Of a stretch of DNA of 64,000 nucleotides, positions 34,911 to 42,818 are shown piece by piece. The stretch lies in contig NZ_FOFP01000019.1 in assembly GCF_900110925.1 (NCBI RefSeq), positions 25,000-88,999 on the forward strand, written 5' to 3'. This DNA comes from Pseudomonas cuatrocienegasensis. Its GTDB lineage: Bacteria; Pseudomonadota; Gammaproteobacteria; Pseudomonadales; Pseudomonadaceae. The position numbers and the translations under genes are program-made. The notes under the pieces are model-generated. The model was not told where the DNA came from. It did not search any database and saw nothing but the letters and a program-made list of their open reading frames with translations. Position 1 is the stretch's first letter. The number at the start of each line of letters is the position of its first letter.

Positions 34911-36008
34911 TTAACGGCCTGACTTGATCTTGGTCCAGCTGCGGGTCATTGCACGTTGTGCATTGGCAGGCAGGTCCGGGAAGGTGTAGATCTTGGCCAT
35001 GGTTGCGGCATCCGGGTAGATGCCCGGATCGTTACGCAGTGCTTCGTCAACCAGCGGGGTAGCCGCCGCGTTGCCGTTGGGGAACTGCACGAAGTTGGTG
35101 ATGTTGGCCATAACCTCTGGCTTCATCAGGTAGTTGAGGAACACGTGAGCGGCTTCAACGTTCTTGGCATCCGCAGGAATGGCCATCATGTCGAAGAAGC
35201 TGCCGGCCCCTTCTTTCGGGATGCTGTAGGAGATGTTGACGCCGTTCTTGGCTTCTTCCGCACGGGACTTGGACTGGTACAGATCGCCTGAGTAGCCGAT
35301 CGCCACGCAGATATCGCCATTGGCCAGATCGCTGATGTACTTGGAGCTGTGGAAGTAAGCGGTCGAGGAACGGATCGAGAGGAACAGTTCTTCGGCTTTC
35401 TTCAGCTCGTCAGCATTGGTGCTATCTGGCTTGAAGCCCAGGTAGTTGAGGGCAGCAGGGAGAATTTCGGTCGGCGAATCAAGGAACGACACGCCGCAGC
35501 TTTTCAGCTTGGCGATGTTTTCGGGCTTGAATACCAGGTCCCAAGAGTTGACCGGTGCGTTGTCACCCAGGGCCGCCTTGACCTTGTCGACGTTGTAGCC
35601 AATGCCGATGGTGCCCCACATATAAGGGATGGAGTACTGGTTGCCCGGATCGCTCGGGTCCAACGCCTTGAGCAGGCTCTTGTCGAGGTTGCTCCAGTTC
35701 GGCAGCTTGGACTTGTCCAGCTTCTGGAATACACCGGCCTTGATCTGCTTGGCCAGGAAGGGGTTGGACGGCACCACGATGTCATAACCGGAGCTGCCGG
35801 CCAGCAGCTTGGCTTCCAGCGTCTCGTTGGAGTCGAAAACGTCGTAGACCACCTTGATGCCAGTTTCCTTCTCGAAATTGGCCAGGGTGTCTTCCGCAAT
35901 GTAGTCGGACCAGTTGTACACGTGCAGTACTTTTTCATCGGCCTGGACAACGCCGGTCAGGGCGCCCGCCAGGGATAACGCGAGAAGGGTTTTGCCGAAA
36001 GTTTTCAT
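34911..36008 (-). CDS. spuD: Periplasmic polyamine-binding protein (SpuD-like)
   Basis: 365 residues from the ATG at 36008 with AGGAG upstream. Signal peptide about 1-23 (GVVQA). The mature protein parallels SpuE through LHVYNWSDYIAEDTL, YDVFDSNETLEAKLLAGSSGYD and YSIPYMWGTIGIGYN, showing gene duplication. In P. aeruginosa SpuD is the putrescine-preferring receptor. The upstream gap holds a 16-base palindrome and a large repeat element, so spuD may have its own promoter inside the operon. Confidence 0.95.
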   Translation of the reverse strand: MKTFGKTLLALSLAGALTGVVQADEKVLHVYNWSDYIAEDTLANFEKETGIKVVYDVFDSNETLEAKLLAGSSGYDIVVPSNPFLAKQIKAGVFQKLDKSKLPNWSNLDKSLLKALDPSDPGNQYSIPYMWGTIGIGYNVDKVKAALGDNAPVNSWDLVFKPENIAKLKSCGVSFLDSPTEILPAALNYLGFKPDSTNADELKKAEELFLSIRSSTAYFHSSKYISDLANGDICVAIGYSGDLYQSKSRAEEAKNGVNISYSIPKEGAGSFFDMMAIPADAKNVEAAHVFLNYLMKPEVMANITNFVQFPNGNAAATPLVDEALRNDPGIYPDAATMAKIYTFPDLPANAQRAMTRSWTKIKSGR

Positions 36009-36125
36009 GCGTACAGCTCCTGTTGTCATATTCAGTTTTCCAGCAGATGGCGCTGCCGCTATGCACCACCCTAGGGTGAGTCTGGTCAACGCTCTGCGCA
36101 GTCTGGCAAGGTCAGCCTGCTCTTT

Positions 36126-36141
36126 ACAACTGCGCAGTTGT
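36126..36141. promoter_or_regulatory. 16-base perfect palindrome upstream of spuD
   Basis: ACAACTGCGCAGTTGT is fully self-complementary and sits 118 bases upstream of the spuD start. Its size and position suit a dimeric regulator binding an internal spuD promoter. No regulator can be assigned. Confidence 0.45.
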
Positions 36142-36144
36142 GCC

Positions 36145-36291
36145 TTAACAGGCTGTTGAAAAACTACCTGCGTTGCCATCGCGGCGTTAAAAACAGGCTC
36201 AAAATGCTCATTTACAACTCGTAAACTCCGCTTTTTCGCCTGTTTTTGCCTTGCGCTGGCTGCCTCGCCTACGTTTTCAACGGCCTGTTAA
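36145..36291. repeat. 147-base imperfect palindromic element between spuC and spuD
   Basis: Outer ends TTAACAGGCTGTTGAAAA (36145-36162) and the inverted TTTTCAACGGCCTGTTAA (36274-36291) match at 17 of 18. Inside lies a nested hairpin core (36176-36259) with stem AAAAACAGGC/GCCTGTTTTT and an internal loop GCGGAG/TGAGCA when read on the minus strand. A diverged copy of the core is at 53391-53473. The right end overlaps the spuC TAA stop. No ORF; MITE-like or structural repeat. Confidence 0.85.
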
Positions 36292-37661
36292 ACCAGCAGT
36301 GCTTGCGCCGTCAGGTCAAGACAGGTGCGCGCCTTGCTCACCAGTTCGTCAATCTCGGCCTTGCTGATCACCAGCGGCGGCGAAATGATCATGGTATCGC
36401 CCACCGCACGCATGATCAGCCCGTTCTCGAAGCAGTGGCTGCGGCAGATCATGCCAACACCCTGGCTGCTCGGATAACGCGCACGGGTCGTCTTGTCTTT
36501 CACCAACTCGATGGCACCGAGCATGCCGACACCACGCACCTCACCCACCAATGGATGATCGGCCAGCGCCTGCAAAGACTTTTGCAAATACGGTGCCGTT
36601 TCTGCCTTGACCCGCTCGACGATGCCTTCTTCACGCAGAATGCGCAGGTTCTCCAGGGCCACAGCTGCCGCCACCGGGTGTCCGGAGTAGGTAAAACCAT
36701 GGTTGAAGTCGCCGCCCTGGTTAAGCACGTCGACGATATCGTCACGCACAATCAACCCGCCCATGGGGATGTAGCCGCTGGTCAGGCCTTTGGCAATGGT
36801 CATCATGTGCGGCGCATTGCCGTAATAATCGCTACCGAACCACTCACCGGTGCGGCCAAAGCCACAGATGACCTCATCGGCGACGAACAGGATGTCGTAC
36901 TTGGCGAGAATCTCGCGGATGCGCGGCCAGTAGCTGTCCGGAGGGATGATCACCCCGCCGGCGCCCTGGATCGGCTCGGCGATAAAGGCGGCGACGTTGT
37001 CCTCACCGACCTCAAGAATCTTCTGCTCCAACTGATCGGCCGCCCAGATGCCGAACGCCTCGGGGCTCATGTCACCGCCCTCACCGAACCAGTATGGCTG
37101 CGGGATATGCACGATGCCGGGGATCGGCAAGTCGCCCTGCTCATGCATATAGGTCATGCCGCCCAGGCTGGCGCCGGCCACGGTCGAGCCGTGGTAGCCG
37201 TTGAGGCGGCTGATGATGACCTTTTTATTCGGCTGGCCCTTGATCGCCCAGTAATGGCGGACCATACGCAGCATGGTGTCGTTGCCTTCCGAACCGGAGC
37301 CGGTGAAGAACACATGATTCATGCCCGCCGGTGCCAGCTCGGAGATGACCTTGGCCAACTCCAGCGCAGGCGGCGTGGCGGTCTGGAAGAACATGTTGTA
37401 GTACGGCAACTCCTGCATCTGCCGCGAGGCCGCCTCGGCCAGTTCCTTGCGGCCGTAGCCGATCGCCACGCACCAGAGCCCGGCCATGGCGTCGAGAATC
37501 TTGTGCCCTTCGCTGTCCCACAGGTAGACACCGTCGGCGCGGGTGATGATGCGCGGCCCCTTCTCGGCCAGCTGCTTGAAATCGCTGAACGGCGCTAGGT
37601 GATGGTCGCGGCTCATGGCCTGCCATTCACGGGTTTTCGGGTTTTGCACTGGCTTACTCAT
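36288..37661 (-). CDS. spuC: Polyamine:pyruvate transaminase
   Basis: Class III PLP aminotransferase, 457 residues, converting putrescine (and related diamines) plus pyruvate to 4-aminobutanal and alanine. Start ATG at 37661 with AAGGTG upstream. Motifs: GSGSEGNDTMLRMVR (PLP phosphate pocket), the FVADEVICGFGRTG block with the cofactor Asp, and the Schiff-base Lys in TIAKGLTSGYIPMGG (about 287). It lies between spuB and spuD with repeat elements on both sides. Its stop codon is shared with the 36145-36291 element. Confidence 0.96.
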   Translation of the reverse strand: MSKPVQNPKTREWQAMSRDHHLAPFSDFKQLAEKGPRIITRADGVYLWDSEGHKILDAMAGLWCVAIGYGRKELAEAASRQMQELPYYNMFFQTATPPALELAKVISELAPAGMNHVFFTGSGSEGNDTMLRMVRHYWAIKGQPNKKVIISRLNGYHGSTVAGASLGGMTYMHEQGDLPIPGIVHIPQPYWFGEGGDMSPEAFGIWAADQLEQKILEVGEDNVAAFIAEPIQGAGGVIIPPDSYWPRIREILAKYDILFVADEVICGFGRTGEWFGSDYYGNAPHMMTIAKGLTSGYIPMGGLIVRDDIVDVLNQGGDFNHGFTYSGHPVAAAVALENLRILREEGIVERVKAETAPYLQKSLQALADHPLVGEVRGVGMLGAIELVKDKTTRARYPSSQGVGMICRSHCFENGLIMRAVGDTMIISPPLVISKAEIDELVSKARTCLDLTAQALLV

Positions 37662-37693
37662 ATCCACACCTTCTCAATGGGCTCCGCCGGCCC

Positions 37694-37742
37694 TGTGGGA
37701 GGCGCTTCAGCGGCGATTGTCGCGGCTGAAGCGCCCCCCACA
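37694..37742. repeat. REP-like palindrome between spuB and spuC
   Basis: TGTGGGAGGCGCTTCAGC... at 37694-37715 is inverted at 37720-37742 (...GCTGAAGCGCCCCCCACA), with a very short loop. It belongs to the TGTGGGAGG/GCTTCAGC REP style of pseudomonads and splits the spu operon without any T-run. Confidence 0.8.
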
Positions 37743-37765
37743 GAGCCATGAGAAGCCCCGAAAAA

Positions 37766-39124
37766 CTAAACCGACAGCAGCAGGAACTCGCGCTCCCAGG
37801 AGCTGATTACCCGCTTGTAGTTTTCATGCTCGGCGCGCTTGACCGCGACGTAGCCGGTGACGAACTTGCTGCCCAGGTACTCTTCGACGACCTTGCAGGT
37901 TTCCATACGCTCCAGCGCCGCTTCCAGGGTCAGCGGCAGGCGCAGGTTGCGGCGCTCGTAGCCACGCCCTTTGACCGGTGCACTGGGCTTGATGCCGTCG
38001 ACCATGCCGATGTAGCCGCACAGCAGGCTCGCGGCCAGGGCCAGATAAGGGTTGGCGTCGGCCCCGGCGAGGCGGTTCTCTACCCGGCGGTTCTGCGGCG
38101 TCGCATCCGGCACACGCAGGCCCACAGTGCGATTCTCTTCGCCCCACTCCACGTTAACCGGCGCCGAGGTGTCGGGCAGGAAGCGGCGGAACGAGTTGAC
38201 GTTGGGGGCGAACAGCGGCAGCACCTCGGGGATGTACTTCTGCAGCCCGCCGATATGGTGCAAGAACAGCTCGCTCATGGAACCGTCTTCATTGGAGAAG
38301 ATGTTCTTGCCGGTCTTCTTGTCGATGATGCTCTGGTGCAGGTGCATGGCGCTGCCCGGCTGATCGGTGATCGGCTTGGCCATAAAGGTCGCCGCCACGT
38401 CATGCTTGAGCGCAGCCTCGCGCATGGTGCGTTTGAACACCAGAATCTGGTCGGCCAGGTGCAGGGCCTCGCCATGACGGAAGTTGATTTCCATCTGCGC
38501 CGGGCCTTCTTCGTGGATCAGCGTATCCAGGTCCAGGCCCTGAATCTCGCACCAGTCGTACATGTCTTCGAACAGCGGGTCGAACTCGTTGGCCGCGTCG
38601 ATGGAGAACGACTGCCGACCGGTTTCCGGACGCCCGGAACGGCCCATGGGCGCAACCAGCGGGAAGTCCGGGTCGCTGTTGCGCTTGGTCAGGTAGAACT
38701 CCATCTCCGGCGCGACTATGGGCTGCCAGCCTTTTTCGGCATACAGCTTGAGCACTTTCTTGAGCAGGTTGCGCGGCGACAGCTCGATCGGGTTGCCCTG
38801 CTTGTCATAGGTGTCGTGAATCACCTGGGCGGTCGGCTCAACGGCCCAGGGCACCAGGAATACGGCGTTTTCATCGGGCCGGCAGATCATGTCGATGTCG
38901 GCGGGGTCGAGCAGCTCGTAGTAGACATCGTCCTCGACGTAATCGCCGGTCACGGTCTGCAACAGCACGCTCTCGGGAAGGCGCATGCCCTTCTCGTCGA
39001 GGAACTTGTTGGTCGGGGAGATCTTGCCACGGGCAATGCCGGTAAGATCGCTGACTAGGCATTCAACTTCGGTGATTTTGCGTTCTTTCAGCCAGCTCGA
39101 AAGCTGGTCCAGTTTGGTGCTCAT
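37766..39124 (-). CDS. spuB: Gamma-glutamylpolyamine synthetase
   Basis: Glutamine synthetase-fold ligase, 452 residues from the ATG at 39124 (GAGG upstream), joining glutamate to putrescine or other polyamines using ATP. GS landmarks: VAPEMEFYLTKR (metal-binding Glu), GPAQMEINFRHGEAL, GSAMHLHQSI (ATP/metal His), NSFRRF and the catalytic NRTVGLRVP/NRRVENRLAGADANPYLA segment. Paralogue of spuI. Opens the gamma-glutamylation route together with SpuA, SpuC and SpuI. Confidence 0.95.
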   Translation of the reverse strand: MSTKLDQLSSWLKERKITEVECLVSDLTGIARGKISPTNKFLDEKGMRLPESVLLQTVTGDYVEDDVYYELLDPADIDMICRPDENAVFLVPWAVEPTAQVIHDTYDKQGNPIELSPRNLLKKVLKLYAEKGWQPIVAPEMEFYLTKRNSDPDFPLVAPMGRSGRPETGRQSFSIDAANEFDPLFEDMYDWCEIQGLDLDTLIHEEGPAQMEINFRHGEALHLADQILVFKRTMREAALKHDVAATFMAKPITDQPGSAMHLHQSIIDKKTGKNIFSNEDGSMSELFLHHIGGLQKYIPEVLPLFAPNVNSFRRFLPDTSAPVNVEWGEENRTVGLRVPDATPQNRRVENRLAGADANPYLALAASLLCGYIGMVDGIKPSAPVKGRGYERRNLRLPLTLEAALERMETCKVVEEYLGSKFVTGYVAVKRAEHENYKRVISSWEREFLLLSV

Positions 39125-39165
39125 AGAGACCTCAGGGTTGGTAGAGCGAGCCACGCAAGGCCCAC

Positions 39166-39918
39166 TCAGTGTTGCCCCGCCCTCTTCCTGCAAGCCTCAC
39201 CAAAGGCCTGGAAGATGGCGAGATAATTCGGATTGGATCGTACCTGCCATTCAGGGTGCCATTGCACCCCCAACGCAAAGCTTTTTGCGTCGCTGACAGA
39301 GAAAGCCTCAACCAATCCGTCAGGCGCCCGTGCTTCGACACGCAAGCCCGGCGCCAAACGTGCAACACCCTGGCCATGAATGGAATTGACAGTGATCTCG
39401 GACGGCAAGCCAAAACTGTCGAGCAGACCGCCCGGCTCAATGAACAACGGGTGACGGGGGGCATATTGGACGTCGAGCGGTTCGTTCTCCGGCTCGCGGT
39501 GGTCCATCATGCCAGCAACTGCATGTACCTTTTGATGCAGCGTGCCACCGAAGGCCACATTCATTTCCTGAAAGCCGCGACAAATGCCGAGTACCGGCAC
39601 GCCCGCTTCAATGGCCAGGCGCAGCAGTGGCAAGGTGGTCTGGTCGCGCGCCGGATCATGCAAGGTGCCCGGCTCGCTGGCAGGTCCACTATAGTGATGA
39701 GGTTCAACGTTGGATGGCGAGCCGGTAAACAACAGACCGTGCAGATTATCGATCAGCGTCGGCAGGTCGATCAGCTCGCCCAGAGAAGGAATGACCAGAG
39801 GCAACCCTCCGGCGCCCACGGCGACAGCGCGGACATATTTGTCACCCACGATATGGTAGGGGTGAGGACCGATCTGCTTGCTGCAGGCGGTAACGCCGAT
39901 CAACGGCAGGCGTGGCAT
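39166..39918 (-). CDS. spuA: Class I glutamine amidotransferase-like gamma-glutamyl hydrolase
   Basis: PuuD-like hydrolase, 250 residues, releasing glutamate from gamma-glutamylated polyamine intermediates such as gamma-glutamyl-GABA. It begins LPLIGVTACS. The nucleophile elbow is LGICRGFQEMNVAFGGTLHQ (Cys about 117), and the His-Glu pair lies in ALGVQWHPEWQ. First gene of the spu operon, divergent from spuI with a 276-base AT-rich control region. Confidence 0.94.
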   Translation of the reverse strand: MPRLPLIGVTACSKQIGPHPYHIVGDKYVRAVAVGAGGLPLVIPSLGELIDLPTLIDNLHGLLFTGSPSNVEPHHYSGPASEPGTLHDPARDQTTLPLLRLAIEAGVPVLGICRGFQEMNVAFGGTLHQKVHAVAGMMDHREPENEPLDVQYAPRHPLFIEPGGLLDSFGLPSEITVNSIHGQGVARLAPGLRVEARAPDGLVEAFSVSDAKSFALGVQWHPEWQVRSNPNYLAIFQAFGEACRKRAGQH

Positions 39919-39972
39919 GAGGCACCCAATTTATTGCTGTTATAGGTTTTGATCGAGCTTAGCCTTGTTCAT

Positions 39973-39999
39973 TTTTTTACACAACAACCATGTAAAAAA
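39973..39999. promoter_or_regulatory. Inverted repeat in the spuA/spuI divergent control region
   Basis: TTTTTTACA (39973-39981) and TGTAAAAAA (39991-39999) are perfect 9-base arms separated by 9 bases. They lie in an A/T-rich island between two divergently transcribed polyamine gene sets, 55 bases from the spuA ATG and about 195 from spuI. A plausible operator for a regulator controlling spuA and perhaps both directions. Confidence 0.5.
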
Positions 40000-40194
40000 T
40001 CAAACACACCCCGCTGAGCACCGCGCCACTCCCGGCGTCGCCGCCGCTTACAGCGCCCTGAAACGCCCTAAAAATGGCCACCAAGCCCCGTTTTAGGGCA
40101 GAATGAGCCTCTCTTGACAGCATGAGAGCTTTCGGATTGACTCACTCCTGTGCATTTGCATGATTGATATTTTTAACAAAAAAGGTGTTGCATC

Positions 40195-41574
40195 ATGTCG
40201 GTACCCCCGCGTGCCGTTCAGCTCAATGAAGCGAACGCGTTCCTTAAGGAACATCCTGAGGTCCAGTTCGTCGACCTTCTTATTGCAGATATGAATGGTG
40301 TGGTGCGCGGCAAGCGCATCGAACGCGCCAGCCTGCACAAGGTATACGAGAAGGGCATCAACCTTCCCGCCTCCTTGTTTGCCCTCGATATTAACGGCTC
40401 CACGGTGGAAAGCACCGGCCTGGGCCTGGATATCGGTGACGCAGACCGTATCTGCTTCCCCATCCCCAACACCCTGTGCAAGGAACCCTGGCAGAAGCGC
40501 CCCACCGCGCAACTGCTGATGACCATGCACGAACTCGATGGCCAGCCTTTCTTCGCTGACCCGCGCGAGGTGTTGCGCCAGGTGATCCAGAAGTTCGACG
40601 AACTAGGCCTGACTATCTGTGCAGCCTTTGAGCTGGAGTTCTACCTGATCGACCAGGAGAACGTGAACGGCCGTCCGCAGCCGCCACGCTCACCGATCTC
40701 CGGCAAACGCCCGATCTCCACCCAGGTCTACCTGATCGACGACCTCGACGAGTACGTCGACTGCCTGCAGGACATGCTCGAAGCCGCCAAGGAGCAAGAC
40801 CTGCCGGCCGACGCCATCGTCAAGGAAAGCGCCCCGGCGCAATTCGAGGTCAACCTGCACCATGTTCAGGATGCCCTCAAGGCCTGCGACTATGCCCTGC
40901 TGCTCAAGCGCCTGATCAAGAACATCGCCTACGACCACGAGATGGACTCGACCTTTATGGCCAAGCCCTATCCAGGTCAGGCAGGTAACGGTCTGCACGT
41001 GCACATCTCGTTGCTCGACAAAAAGACCGGCGAGAACATCTTTACCGCCGAAGATCCGCTGCAGAACGACGCCCTGCGCCACGCCATCGGCGGTGTGCTG
41101 GAAACCATGCCGGCGTCGATGGCGTTCCTCTGCCCGAACGTCAACTCCTACCGCCGCTTCGGTGCCCAGTTCTATGTGCCCAATGCGCCGAGCTGGGGGC
41201 TGGACAACCGTACCGTGGCCGTACGCGTGCCCACCGGCAGCCCGGACTCGGTGCGCATCGAACACCGCGTAGCCGGTGCCGACGCCAACCCCTACCTGAT
41301 GATGGCGTCGATCCTCGCCGGCATTCACCATGGCCTGACCAACAAGGTCGAGCCCTGTGAACCAATCGAGGGTAACTCCTACGAGCAACTCGACCAGAGC
41401 CTGCCGAACAACCTGCGCGATGCACTGCGCGAGCTGGACGACAGTGAAGTGCTGGCCCGTTATATCGATCCGAAGTACATCGACATCTTCGTCGCGTGCA
41501 AGGAAAGCGAGCTGGAAGAGTTCGAGCACTCGATCTCTGACCTCGAATACAACTGGTACCTGCACACCGTCTGA
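40195..41574 (+). CDS. spuI: Gamma-glutamylpolyamine synthetase
   Basis: 459-residue glutamine synthetase-fold ligase, paralogue of SpuB. Landmarks: FELEFYLID (metal Glu), APAQFEVNLHHVQDAL, GNGLHVHISLLDKKTGENIF, NSYRRFGAQFYVPNAPSWG and RIEHRVAGADANPYLMMASILAG. It attaches glutamate to putrescine-type amines. Transcribed divergently from spuA. An A-rich AACAAAAAAGG stretch overlaps its ribosome-binding site, and a strong terminator follows. Confidence 0.94.
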   Translation: MSVPPRAVQLNEANAFLKEHPEVQFVDLLIADMNGVVRGKRIERASLHKVYEKGINLPASLFALDINGSTVESTGLGLDIGDADRICFPIPNTLCKEPWQKRPTAQLLMTMHELDGQPFFADPREVLRQVIQKFDELGLTICAAFELEFYLIDQENVNGRPQPPRSPISGKRPISTQVYLIDDLDEYVDCLQDMLEAAKEQDLPADAIVKESAPAQFEVNLHHVQDALKACDYALLLKRLIKNIAYDHEMDSTFMAKPYPGQAGNGLHVHISLLDKKTGENIFTAEDPLQNDALRHAIGGVLETMPASMAFLCPNVNSYRRFGAQFYVPNAPSWGLDNRTVAVRVPTGSPDSVRIEHRVAGADANPYLMMASILAGIHHGLTNKVEPCEPIEGNSYEQLDQSLPNNLRDALRELDDSEVLARYIDPKYIDIFVACKESELEEFEHSISDLEYNWYLHTV

Positions 41575-41582
41575 TGCACCCA

Positions 41583-41611
41583 CAACGCCGGCCATGTGCC
41601 GGCGTTGTTTT
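41583..41611 (+). terminator. Intrinsic terminator after spuI
   Basis: CAACGCCGGC and GCCGGCGTTG form a perfect 10-base stem with loop CATGT, followed by TTTTGT, 8 bases after the spuI stop codon. Confidence 0.9.
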
Positions 41612-41613
41612 GT

Positions 41614-41974
41614 CCCCTGGACCTGCCGAATTCGTTTCCTGCCCCCCATCGCCTTGGCTGATGCGCCCCAGGCTGCCCAAACATTGTGCCGGAGCCCACC
41701 AGGCGTGCCTGCTGGGCGCATTACCGCCGAAACGCTCGACACCAATGGCAACGCCGACGCCAAAGGCTTTCTGGATGCCAACTTGCGCGACCAGCCCGGT
41801 CTTTACCCTGGCCGTGTCACCAAGCGTCGGCTTTACGTCCTTGCCCCTCCCAAAGAAGCACCGCACTGCCCGTGACCTAGTGTGGGAGCACTTTCGCGCC
41901 GGCAGCTGAACATCCCGACTTGCTCGCTGGGCGCGCACTGACGTCCAATAGCGCATCCCCCACGAGATAAGCGC
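41614..41974. other. 361-base stretch without a recognisable gene
   Basis: Between the spuI terminator and aguR. Short open frames exist on both strands, but none has a ribosome site and a recognisable family pattern. The end (41880-41905) contains TGTGGGAGCACTTTCGCGCC, a half REP-like sequence. The last 50 bases should hold the aguR promoter, but no clear hexamers are visible. The coding-like base bias in 41614-41870 leaves open an old gene remnant. Confidence 0.4.
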
Positions 41975-42613
41975 ATGCCACGTCCACCCACCGCTCGCAA
42001 ACCTCGCGCCAGCAGCCAGGCACGCATCGCCGTGATTCTCGATGCGGCGCGGGCGCTACTCGCCGAGCAGGGCGTCACCAGCCTGTCGATCTACGCCGTA
42101 GCAGAGCGCGCGGCCATCCCGCCATCGTCGGTGTACCACTTTTTCGCCAGCGTTCCCGCGCTGCTCGAAGCCTTGACCGCAGATATCCATGCAGAGTTTC
42201 GGGCCTGCCTGCAGGCGCCAGTTGAGCATGCCGCGCTACGTGACTGGCGTGACCTGTCACGGCTGGTGGAACAGCGCATGCTGACCCGTTACGAAGACGA
42301 TGCCGCCGCCCGGCAGCTGATTCTGGTTCAGCATGGGCTCAGCGAAGTCACCCAGGCCGACCGTCAACACGACATAGAACTGGGCGAGCAAATGAAGGCC
42401 CTGTTCGAGCGCCATTTCCAGTTGCCCCCGCTGCCCGAAGACATCGACGTGTTCACCCTGGCCATGGAGCTGGGGGACCGGGTGTACGCCCGCTCGATGC
42501 AGGTGCATGGCCATATCACCCCGCGCCTGGCCGAAGAGGGCATGCGCGTATTCGACGCCTACCTGAGCCTGTATCTGCCCCCCTGCCTGCCCAAGCGCCA
42601 ACACCCGCTCTGA
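41975..42613 (+). CDS. aguR: TetR-family regulator of agmatine catabolism (AguR-like)
   Basis: 212 residues. An Arg-rich N-terminal arm precedes the TetR helix-turn-helix (about 20-65: ILDAARALLAEQGVTSLSIYAVAERAAIPPSSVYHFF). The rest is an all-helical ligand domain. It lies directly upstream of aguBA in the same orientation, as in P. aeruginosa where AguR represses aguBA and is relieved by agmatine or N-carbamoylputrescine. The symbol is given on position plus family. Confidence 0.85.
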   Translation: MPRPPTARKPRASSQARIAVILDAARALLAEQGVTSLSIYAVAERAAIPPSSVYHFFASVPALLEALTADIHAEFRACLQAPVEHAALRDWRDLSRLVEQRMLTRYEDDAAARQLILVQHGLSEVTQADRQHDIELGEQMKALFERHFQLPPLPEDIDVFTLAMELGDRVYARSMQVHGHITPRLAEEGMRVFDAYLSLYLPPCLPKRQHPL

Positions 42614-42659
42614 GTGCATCGCGCGTCCTCGCCTTGAGGACGTGACGGTAAGGGTTGCG

Positions 42660-42765
42660 CAAAATTACCGATTTATATCTGTAAAATATCCTTATGTTTT
42701 TTAATAAAAGCTCACAAAAGCTTTTTATATCGATTTTTATCGGCTATAACTGATGCACATCGTCA
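42660..42765 (+). promoter_or_regulatory. AT-rich aguBA promoter and operator region
   Basis: The 205-base gap between aguR and aguB contains a strikingly A/T-rich island (about 42663-42750) against the GC-rich background. It holds the palindromic AAAAGCTcacaAAAGCTTTT-like segment and the inverted CCGAT (42668-42672) and ATCGG (42737-42741). The aguBA promoter and the AguR-binding site should lie here; exact boxes are not certain. Confidence 0.5.
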
Positions 42766-42818
42766 CGGCGCCACCGCCGTGGTGCCCCTCAGATACCCCT
42801 GCTCAGAGGTGCTGCATG

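Noticed and set aside
36145..36291. Reading the element as an integron attC site
   Set aside because: The ends do not provide the RYYYAAC/GTTRRRY core pair in the right arrangement, and no cassette-like ORF is associated.
41880..41905. TGTGGGAGCACTTTCGCGCC as a full REP element
   Set aside because: Only a half with no inverted partner nearby; noted within the 41614-41974 entry.
41141..41956. 271-codon minus-strand frame covering the end of spuI and the following gap
   Set aside because: Overlaps spuI antisense and crosses the terminator; no family pattern.
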